Assembly (NCBI RefSeq): GCF_012641365.1
Contig: NZ_JABAIM010000001.1
Span: 682,001-746,000, forward strand
Reading direction: 5' to 3'
DNA length: 64,000 nt
Source of the DNA: Leeia aquatica
GTDB lineage: Bacteria > Pseudomonadota > Gammaproteobacteria > Burkholderiales > Leeiaceae
The position numbers were made by a program, and so were the translations under genes. The notes below the pieces were generated by a model. It made no database searches and was not told the origin of the DNA. It was given only the letters and a program-made list of their open reading frames with translations. This document shows positions 57,858-64,000 of the stretch, in pieces. Position 1 is the first letter of the stretch, and each line of letters opens with the position of its first letter.

Positions 57858-58682
57858 ATGACGATCGAGGCCTATCAACACCTGAGGCAGCTTGGCATGC
57901 AACTGGCGGGCGGCATGGATGCCCTCTGCCAGCGGGTCGGGGTCTATCACCATATGTATCGGGATTCTGGCGGGCGTAATGTGTTTCCGCTGATTGCGGC
58001 TCATGTGGGCCTGCATGCGGTGGATTTTTATCGGAAAGGGGCGTTGGCCGGTCAGCTGCTTTCGCTGCTGCATGTGCTGTGGCCACGTCGGCGGCGGGCG
58101 CTGCTGGCGTCGCTGGCGGGGTTTATTCACCAGTTTCGCGATATCAACCGCCGGGTCTGTGCCGAATCGTATGCTCTCTATTACTACACCAGGCAGTATG
58201 GTCACACGGCGGAGATTGAGTCGGTGATCGGGCAGGATTTTGCGGCGTTGCTCTGTCGCTGCCATGACTCGCAACGGCACAGCAGTGTGTTTGCGCCGGA
58301 GGAACGGGCCGCGCTGTTCTCGGCCTTCTTTGGCTGGGAGCAGGATCATATCGTGGCCCCGGCGGTGAAGGCGGCGTTTCGCAGCTTTGACTGGCCGCTG
58401 ATCAAGGCGCTGGCGCTGCGGCCCAAGATCGAGTTTGCCTATTTTGGCCGCCGCAACCCGATCCGGTTCAAGAATTTCTCCAGCAAGGCCGAGCGCATCG
58501 CGCACGGGCTGGAGGCTTATCGGCGGGCAGAGGCCATCGGGCTGGATCGCGTCGAGGCCGCACTGGCCGATTACCGCATCATGCCGCAGGCGTTTGTGCA
58601 GAACCCGCAGCGGTATTTTGATTCGGTGGCGCTGGCGGCGGGTGTCAGCAATAGCACCAGCAGCTACTATCTGGCTCGTTGA
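57858..58682 (+). CDS. Unrecognised cytosolic protein
   Basis: This 274-residue helical protein starts MTIEAYQHLRQLGMQLAGGM after AAGGAGCC. NRRVCAESYALYYYTRQYG, FAPEERAALFSAFFGWEQDH and RKNFSSKAERI-like (FKNFSSKAERI) stretches are conserved-looking, but I cannot name a family. It lies alone between the membrane pair and a small gene 38 bases further on. Confidence 0.65.
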   Translation: MTIEAYQHLRQLGMQLAGGMDALCQRVGVYHHMYRDSGGRNVFPLIAAHVGLHAVDFYRKGALAGQLLSLLHVLWPRRRRALLASLAGFIHQFRDINRRVCAESYALYYYTRQYGHTAEIESVIGQDFAALLCRCHDSQRHSSVFAPEERAALFSAFFGWEQDHIVAPAVKAAFRSFDWPLIKALALRPKIEFAYFGRRNPIRFKNFSSKAERIAHGLEAYRRAEAIGLDRVEAALADYRIMPQAFVQNPQRYFDSVALAAGVSNSTSSYYLAR

Positions 58683-58720
58683 GATGGCTCCCCATTCAAG
58701 TCAAGGAGGAAAGCTGCACC

Positions 58721-58993
58721 ATGCACGCACATGCGCTCTACAAAGAAATCTTCATCTGGTCTCGCCTGAACGAAACCAGCGCCGTTCGCTATACCTGTTT
58801 AGAACCCCTGCAAGATGGGCGATTCGCCGTACAAAGCGCAGATTTCTTTCATTTGCCCCTCACGCCACAAACCTTGCAGGCAGCGGATATGCAGAAAGTG
58901 GAACTGCTGATTGAAACACCAATCGCCGAGCGTTGCCGTTGGTATAGTACGCTGCAGGAGGCTATTGCAGCCCATCAGGCTGAGTTTGTATGA
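58721..58993 (+). CDS. Small soluble protein, unknown
   Basis: The 90-residue protein starts MHAHALYKEIFIWSRLNETS after CAAGGAGGAAAG. FHLPLTPQTLQAADMQKVELLIE and the final EAIAAHQAEF are its main features. Probably co-transcribed with the gene at 57858. Confidence 0.65.
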   Translation: MHAHALYKEIFIWSRLNETSAVRYTCLEPLQDGRFAVQSADFFHLPLTPQTLQAADMQKVELLIETPIAERCRWYSTLQEAIAAHQAEFV

Positions 58994-59106
58994 TGCAGCC
59001 CCCTATTCCAGCACAAGGCTAACACGCTAATCAGGTACTGCTTCCGTCGCTTGCCTGCCATTTTTGCCTGGTATACCCTGCCCGCTTCGCCCCCGCTGCC
59101 TGAACC

Positions 59107-59484
59107 ATGAACCCCACCCTGCTTGCCGACTTTGAACAGCGCGCCCGCTTTGCGCCGGATGAGGTCTATCGGCATCAGGCGTGTGGCTGGCGTTATATTC
59201 CGGTGCACCCGTTTGCCGATGAAGCCGCGCTGCTGGTACAGCTGGGCTGGCAGGCGGCGCAGTGTACGGCAGTGGATGCGCTGTGGGCGTGCGGGGATGA
59301 GGTGCTGATGCTGCAGGTGAGCACGCAGGCGGCCGCCGCGCAGCCCGTACAGCATGTGCAGATGCAGCCAGACCCGCAAGGCCACCGTTACCTGATTTCC
59401 ATTGTCGATGCGCCCTGCCTCACCCGCCCGCTGTTTGAGGCCGTGATGCAGGATTGGGCGCAACGGCTCAGTACCCCCACCTGA
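59107..59484 (+). CDS. Small soluble protein, unknown
   Basis: The 125-residue protein starts MNPTLLADFEQRARFAPDE. No signal peptide; mixed alpha/beta composition. It lies 10 bases before the Sel1-like gene and should form an operon with it. No family recognised. Confidence 0.6.
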   Translation: MNPTLLADFEQRARFAPDEVYRHQACGWRYIPVHPFADEAALLVQLGWQAAQCTAVDALWACGDEVLMLQVSTQAAAAQPVQHVQMQPDPQGHRYLISIVDAPCLTRPLFEAVMQDWAQRLSTPT

Positions 59485-59494
59485 AAGACACTGC

Positions 59495-59902
59495 ATGGCC
59501 TCCTCCCGCTTGTGGAACCGCTATACCTTGACCGCGCTGTGCATCCTGCCTGTTGCGGCGCTGTGGGGCTGGCAGCAGCTGTATGTGCGCGGCCCCAGCC
59601 TCTCGCCCGCCGCGCTGTCACAGCAGCTGCAGCTGGCGCAAGCGGGGGACAGCAAGGCAATGGTGGCCCTGATCCAGCACTATCAGCTCTCGGTGCCGGG
59701 TGATCCCAAGCAAGCACGCTACTGGATGACCCAAGCCGCCGACAAAGGCATCGCCGCCTGGCAATACCAGCTGGGTAACGACTTGCTGCGCGAAGGCCAA
59801 ACCGCCAGTGGCTGCCGCTACCTGACACTAGCCGCTGCACAGGGTGAGGAAGAGGCGCGCCAACTGCTGGCCGCCTCGCCAGCTTGTGCCAAGCCCGCAT
59901 GA
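59495..59902 (+). CDS. Sel1-like repeat protein, membrane-anchored
   Basis: This 135-residue protein has an N-terminal hydrophobic anchor (LTALCILPVAALWGWQQLY). Two Sel1-type repeats follow: MVALIQHYQLSVPGDPKQARYWMTQAADKG, then YQLGNDLLREGQTASGCRYLTLAAAQG. Such repeats serve protein binding, here probably in the periplasm. Confidence 0.78.
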   Translation: MASSRLWNRYTLTALCILPVAALWGWQQLYVRGPSLSPAALSQQLQLAQAGDSKAMVALIQHYQLSVPGDPKQARYWMTQAADKGIAAWQYQLGNDLLREGQTASGCRYLTLAAAQGEEEARQLLAASPACAKPA

Positions 59903-59908
59903 CCCTCC

Positions 59909-60011
59909 GTAGGGCGCAATAAGCGTAGGGCATTGCGCCGTAGCGGCAGTCAGGATAACGTGCGCCGAGCCCAAGCTTGCGGCGCAATGCGCTTTGCTTA
60001 TTGCGCCCTAC
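59909..60011. repeat. MITE-like element with terminal inverted repeats (palindrome copies 6 and 7)
   Basis: This 103-base element starts GTAGGGCGCAATAAGC and ends GCTTATTGCGCCCTAC, perfect inverted repeats of 16 bases. The inner halves also pair (GGCATTGCGCCG and GCGGCGCAATGC). It is the same family as the repeats at 174-3125, with the variant AAGCGT/GCTTTG centre. It lies just past the Sel1-like stop codon. Confidence 0.85.
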
Positions 60012-60050
60012 ACGGTTTGCACATGCCTTGCCCCGGCACGTCGCATGCTC

Positions 60051-60584
60051 CTACTCACCCGCATCTTGCCAATCAACGGTTTCCAGCCTCTCGACATTCC
60101 AATCCGGAATCAACCCAAGCGACTGCATGTAAACGGGAAAGGTGGAGCCCGACTCACTGGAGACGGGCTGGTGCGAGTCCCAAACGGCATCACATTCAAA
60201 GCACATCAGGAAACTGTACTCAGGGTGCGCTTTCAGCCGGACACGCCAGATGGCATCCTGCTCACAGTAGGGGCATAGGTTGGCAGGGGTTTCCAGAGCA
60301 ATGATATGACGCGGCACATGGCGATAATGCCGACGCATTGATTCATCCATCACATGCTGTTTGAAGCGCGCCGCACAAGCACCAAGCTGCAGGAAGTTGT
60401 TTCGCCCCTGCCGGAGTGTCAGCCCGTGGTTTGCTCCCGAGCGCTGATCGGGTTTGCTGATACCCCACGCATCCTGCTCCCAGAAGCAAACCGGGCAGAT
60501 TTCATAGTCTGCCCCCGCTGGAATACAGAAATAGTCACAGCAATCACACTGCACCAGCGCTTGGGTCTGCAAGATATCCGACAT
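60051..60584 (-). CDS. CPCC-family cysteine-rich protein
   Basis: This 177-residue protein has an N-terminal CPCC-type zinc domain: CDCCDYFCIPAGADYEICPVCFWEQD and ARxNFLQLGAC-like (GRNNFLQLGACAARF). A second pair of CxxC motifs, LCPYCEQD and LMCFECDAVW, lies in the second half. The first motif is CDCC instead of the usual CPCC. CPCC proteins are common near polymorphic toxin and immunity genes; the role is unknown. The following 300 bases to 60886 contain no gene that I can support. Confidence 0.78.
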   Translation of the reverse strand: MSDILQTQALVQCDCCDYFCIPAGADYEICPVCFWEQDAWGISKPDQRSGANHGLTLRQGRNNFLQLGACAARFKQHVMDESMRRHYRHVPRHIIALETPANLCPYCEQDAIWRVRLKAHPEYSFLMCFECDAVWDSHQPVSSESGSTFPVYMQSLGLIPDWNVERLETVDWQDAGE

Positions 60585-60886
60585 TTAGCTTTCCGCAGGT
60601 CCAGAGGCTCGCTGCGGGCCACATTCCGGTTACGACGCCCCGGATTCCAGCCTGGCCTCAAGCGGACCTCCTGCTGACTTAAAATCAGGCCTCATCATAC
60701 AAGATACCTCCCAGTGTCACCATGATGCTGCCTGACATGGGGGGCATCTCGACGTGGTCACGCACAGTTTATGGAATCTCACAGAAACACCCCAGCAATC
60801 AACCATGCCTTTGGCATTCATTAAGCTAGCCACGTTAGCCTGTGCGTTCGCTCAATGTACCTCCCGGCATACTCAAGAGGCCCGCC

Positions 60887-61462
60887 ATGTCTGAACCCCG
60901 TTCCCTGTTTGTCAAAGCCAGCTTCATGCCGATGCAGTTCGAGCACTTCATGGAGGCCGAGCCGTCACAGCCGGTGCTGGATGCGATGTGGCAGGCGTGG
61001 TGGCAGAGCCGGGAGATGTCCGGCAAGATGGCGTTGACGCAGGATGCGCTTACGGCCACACGCGCCCGCTGCTATCGGGACTACGTGCAAGCCTGGCTGG
61101 ATGAGCCGTCGGCGGCTGCGTTCTCCCGCTACCACGTCGACACCTTGACGTGGACGTTTGGCATCACCCTGTTCAGCGAGAACTATCTGGAGCTGTTGCC
61201 GATGCTGGCCATGCTGGTAGACCTGGGGAACTACCGCTGTGCTACGGCCATCCTGCCGGATGATTTTGCGCTGGTCTACCCCTTCTTCTGGGGCGACAGT
61301 GATGTGATGGCTTACCTGTGCTACGGCGAGGGGCAGACCCGCATCGACCCCACGGTCAATGATCTGTCGCAGATTCCCGAGGCGCAGGTGGCGCTGGCCA
61401 GCAAGCGGCTGGGCGAGCACTGGCAGACAATCGAAGCCACCTTCAACAGCCAGCCCGATTGA
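60887..61462 (+). CDS. Unrecognised soluble protein
   Basis: This 191-residue protein starts MSEPRSLFVKASFMPMQFEHFM. FSENYLELLPMLAMLVDLGNYR and YPFFWGDSDVMAYL suggest an alpha/beta fold. Lone gene with a weak AGAGG site upstream. It may be an immunity-type protein by size, but there is no direct support. Confidence 0.65.
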   Translation: MSEPRSLFVKASFMPMQFEHFMEAEPSQPVLDAMWQAWWQSREMSGKMALTQDALTATRARCYRDYVQAWLDEPSAAAFSRYHVDTLTWTFGITLFSENYLELLPMLAMLVDLGNYRCATAILPDDFALVYPFFWGDSDVMAYLCYGEGQTRIDPTVNDLSQIPEAQVALASKRLGEHWQTIEATFNSQPD

Positions 61463-61553
61463 ACAGCCGATCGCTCCTCCGGCGGCCACGCGTCGCTGGG
61501 GTGCTCTGCCCGGCGTCCTCGGCTATGATGTCTGCTTCAAACGCGGAAATCCC

Positions 61554-62093
61554 ATGTCGACCTCCAGACTGACCCTATGCGCCCGCGCTACTCTGGCGCT
61601 GCTGCTCCTCTCGACCACCGCCCATGCCGAGCTGGTGCTGACCGATGTCGGCCAGCGCCATGAGTGCCTCTCGCCCGGCCTGTATGCGCCGGTATCGGCA
61701 CTGGAGCGCAGCAAGCGCACCCAGTTCTGTGCCAGCACGTTTGCCGACTTGGAATTCATGCGTGCCTCCTGCATGGAGCAGGCCAACAGCCCGCATGCGA
61801 TGCGGGTCTTCATTCAGGATTGCGCCACCCTGCCCCAGTTCAGCCCCTATCTGATCAGCGTGAATGGCAAGCTGCACCCGCTGACCGCCCGCACCCCTCC
61901 AGCACAAGGTTCCTTGCTGGGGGAGTACACCGGGCGCGGCATTACCGTGCGCATCGAAGCCCTGTCCCCCGCCACCCCCACCACACTCACCACAGACAAC
62001 GATGCCACCCTCAGCCCGCAAAGCGTGCGGATGACGGTGACACTGGGCAAACAACAGCGCAGCTTTGACGTGGTGGTGGGGCAAGGGCGCTAG
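61554..62093 (+). CDS. Exported protein, unknown
   Basis: This 179-residue protein has a signal peptide (LCARATLALLLLSTTAHA). The mature part holds four cysteines (HECLSPG, FCASTF, ASCMEQ, QDCATLP), pointing to disulfides in the periplasm. It ends two bases before the next start, so translation is probably coupled. Confidence 0.68.
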   Translation: MSTSRLTLCARATLALLLLSTTAHAELVLTDVGQRHECLSPGLYAPVSALERSKRTQFCASTFADLEFMRASCMEQANSPHAMRVFIQDCATLPQFSPYLISVNGKLHPLTARTPPAQGSLLGEYTGRGITVRIEALSPATPTTLTTDNDATLSPQSVRMTVTLGKQQRSFDVVVGQGR

Positions 62094-62094
62094 C

Positions 62095-62838
62095 ATGGAC
62101 AACACGCCCTTGATCGGCTACGTGTATGTCGGTGCAGACCGGGACGATCCGATGTCCGCCGCCGTAGTGGGCGCGCAGATCGGCAGCGGCGTGGACCAGC
62201 CGCCGTATATCGTGGTAGACCACACGCTGGAGCGTACCCTGCTCACCCGCTGGCCGGGGCGGCTGTGGCGGGTGCAGGTGCTACAGTCAGCATCCGACCA
62301 GCCCTTGGCCTACGCCCGCTACACCCGCGCCACGGCGGTACAGGTGCTGGAAGCCCTGCCGCTATCTTGCCTATTTGAGCATCAGGGCGACGCCGTGGTG
62401 GATTTTCTCAATGGCATTCGCCTGCTCACCCCCGCCCAGAAGATGGCGCTGGCTGAGGCACAAGACCCGACCGCCCATCAGCTCTACAACCGCGTATTTG
62501 ACCGCTGGCTGACACGGATGAACCCGGAATCCCAGCATCTGGGGCAGGACCACCACGGCGTGATCGCCATGGGTGGCCTCAACCCGCGCTCCCCGGTGGG
62601 CAACGCCAGTTCCGTGCTGTATGACGAACTGCGCAAGCGCGCCTGTGAACTGGAAGGCGCAGCCGCCTTGGTGCTGGACGAAGACGGCGACGAATGCCTG
62701 CACCCGCAATGGCACGCCGCTGCCGACACCCTGCAAAACGCCCTCTACGGCATCGCCGCCCCCGACGCCCTGCTCAGCCCGGAAGAACGCACGGTGCTGC
62801 TGCGGGCGTATCGGGCAGTGGTAGGCGAGGACGGCTGA
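62095..62838 (+). CDS. Unrecognised soluble protein
   Basis: This 247-residue protein starts MDNTPLIGYVYVGADRDDPM. It has an N-terminal beta-rich part and a helical C-terminal half with VLDEDGDECLHPQWHAAADTLQNALYG. No signal peptide although it follows an exported protein in the same operon. No family recognised. Confidence 0.65.
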   Translation: MDNTPLIGYVYVGADRDDPMSAAVVGAQIGSGVDQPPYIVVDHTLERTLLTRWPGRLWRVQVLQSASDQPLAYARYTRATAVQVLEALPLSCLFEHQGDAVVDFLNGIRLLTPAQKMALAEAQDPTAHQLYNRVFDRWLTRMNPESQHLGQDHHGVIAMGGLNPRSPVGNASSVLYDELRKRACELEGAAALVLDEDGDECLHPQWHAAADTLQNALYGIAAPDALLSPEERTVLLRAYRAVVGEDG

Positions 62839-62970
62839 ACAGCGCCCCTCTGACGCGGCGGAATACGTCCGGAGGCCTGCCAGATCCGCCCTGACAACAT
62901 GAGCACCACACAAGGTAGCATGGCTGTCACGACCTGGCCGTCCTGCCAGCCACGATCCCGGAGCCCCAGC

Positions 62971-63420
62971 ATGTACATCAGCCAGGAAACCCCTGAAGCT
63001 ACCCACGCCCGCCTGTGCCAGGTACTGGCGCAAGCCGAGCTGGTGGTTCATGAGGGGGCCTATACTTTCATGGAAACCCCAGTCTCAGCCTTCCCTCTGC
63101 ATGCGCTGGAGCACGCGCTGGCTTTTGTGCGGGATGATGCGGTATGGAGCGCCCTGATACCCTGCCAAGAGGGCGCAGATGATCCGGAAGCGTTCATTCT
63201 GTTCAGCTTCCACTTCCCACCCGGCCTCGACAATTCAGGCTTTGTCGGCTGGCTGGCCAGCCACCTTAAAGCCCGTGTCGGCACCGGCGTGATGGTGGTG
63301 TGCGGGCAAAACACCGCGCGCGGTGGCATCTTTGACTACTGGGGCGCCCCGCTTGCCGTTGGCGAGGCCGTCATTCAGGCCGTGCACCAACTGCGCGGCA
63401 ACGCAGAAGCACAGCGCTAA
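62971..63420 (+). CDS. DUF6196-like protein
   Basis: The 149-residue protein starts MYISQETPEATHARLCQVLAQ. METPVSAFPLHALEHALAFVRDDAVWSAL, FHFPPGLDNSGFVGWLASHLK, and GTGVMVVCGQN, GIFDYWGAPL are strongly patterned and fit the DUF6196 family as I remember it. Function unknown. Confidence 0.7.
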   Translation: MYISQETPEATHARLCQVLAQAELVVHEGAYTFMETPVSAFPLHALEHALAFVRDDAVWSALIPCQEGADDPEAFILFSFHFPPGLDNSGFVGWLASHLKARVGTGVMVVCGQNTARGGIFDYWGAPLAVGEAVIQAVHQLRGNAEAQR

Positions 63421-63523
63421 CGGCGAGCCCTACCGCCGCACCTGCCCATCCAGCCAGGCGGCGCGGATCGCCCGCCCGCAAGCCACCGGGCCGATGGCGG
63501 GCTTGTCTCAGGCTGCCGCTTGC

Positions 63524-63829
63524 TCAGGCTTTGAAGGAGATCAGCACCGATCCCGGTGTCTGCTTGAAGGCCTTGAGCACGGCGCTACGGGTTTTGGCGG
63601 CGATCTCCGGCAGCGTGGCATGGGCCGGCACGCTCTCAAACGTCACCGTGACCGAGGTCAGCGTGCCATTGTGGATATTGAAAACGACAAAGGACTTCAC
63701 CCCCAACGACTGCTCCAGCTCAGTGGCCACTGCTTCAGAGTTCCTCAGCCCATCGGACAGGCTCTCCAGCGGATTGCACGCAGCCAGGGTCAACGCCAGC
63801 AGCACGGCAGCCAGGATACGAAGCATCAT
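63524..63829 (-). CDS. Small lipoprotein, unknown
   Basis: This 101-residue lipoprotein has a leader, MMLRILAAVLLALTLAAC, with lipobox LAAC. The mature domain (AVATELEQSLGVKSFVVFNIHNG, VTFESVPAHATLPEIAAKTR) has a mixed alpha/beta pattern. A GTG two codons earlier could also serve as start. The remaining bases to 64000 contain nothing recognisable. Confidence 0.7.
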   Translation of the reverse strand: MMLRILAAVLLALTLAACNPLESLSDGLRNSEAVATELEQSLGVKSFVVFNIHNGTLTSVTVTFESVPAHATLPEIAAKTRSAVLKAFKQTPGSVLISFKA

Positions 63830-64000
63830 GTTCACGCTTTCTCAAGAATCAGGGAGGGGGACGCGCGGGTCCGTAGCCGCCATGGTAACCGCCCACGGCA
63901 CAGCCAGCCATCCCCTCGCCGCAAGCAACCGTCCAGCGGAAAAACTGGAAGCCCCCCGCAGGCTGACCAACAATACAAACACCCCACCGCCCCGACAGGA

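Overview
The window reads as the chromosome of a GC-rich betaproteobacterium. The divergent ppsA/ppsR pair, a PepSY-response regulator-histidine kinase operon of the PhoPQ type and the codon use fit Neisseriales/Chromobacteriaceae best. That placement is an inference; nothing here fixes the genus.

Layout. 1-13.4 kb is host DNA: small lipoproteins and membrane proteins separated by copies of a palindromic REP/MITE-like repeat, then ppsA/ppsR, several unrecognised genes and the two-component operon. 13.45-35.95 kb is one minus-strand phage late operon, read from right to left: small and large terminase, portal, protease-scaffold, major capsid, connector, joining protein, tail terminator, tail tube, chaperone with a -1 frameshift product, lipoprotein, holin, endolysin, tape measure, DUF2460, DUF2163, NlpC/P60, J-like tip protein, tail fibre and Rz/Rz1. 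No integrase, repressor, replication or regulatory gene is present in the window. From the terminase to the tip protein the order follows the Rhodobacter gene transfer agent (RcGTA) closely. A low-GC island with an O-acyltransferase and a degenerate tRNA-Ser sits between the fibre and Rz, flanked by imperfect direct repeats. Almost every gap in the operon carries a terminator-shaped hairpin with a T-rich tract just upstream of the next ribosome binding site.

36.0-43.3 kb holds two tandem RDD membrane proteins, a secreted dienelactone hydrolase, a family 3 solute-binding protein, a nuclease/phosphatase-fold protein, and a cluster of small proteins. Three of that cluster are paralogues of an unrecognised family. 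They lie downstream of a double LuxR-type HTH gene broken at a G6 tract.

43.9-64 kb is a mosaic of mostly unrecognised small genes: lipoproteins, zinc-ribbon proteins, GNAT, DinB, DUF3224, an AraC regulator, YjdM, a DHFR-like reductase, Sel1, CPCC and DUF6196. It shows repeated local duplication: AraC fragments on both sides of the intact araC-type gene, duplicated membrane proteins, a DUF3224 remnant, and a gene made of two fused copies of itself. Such turnover is typical of accessory regions rich in immunity-like genes.

The best candidates for something undescribed are the late-gene cluster without an early region, with its systematic hairpin leaders, and the 40-43 kb paralogue cluster. 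Start codons were chosen from ribosome binding sites and overlaps. Function is left open where no family was recognised.
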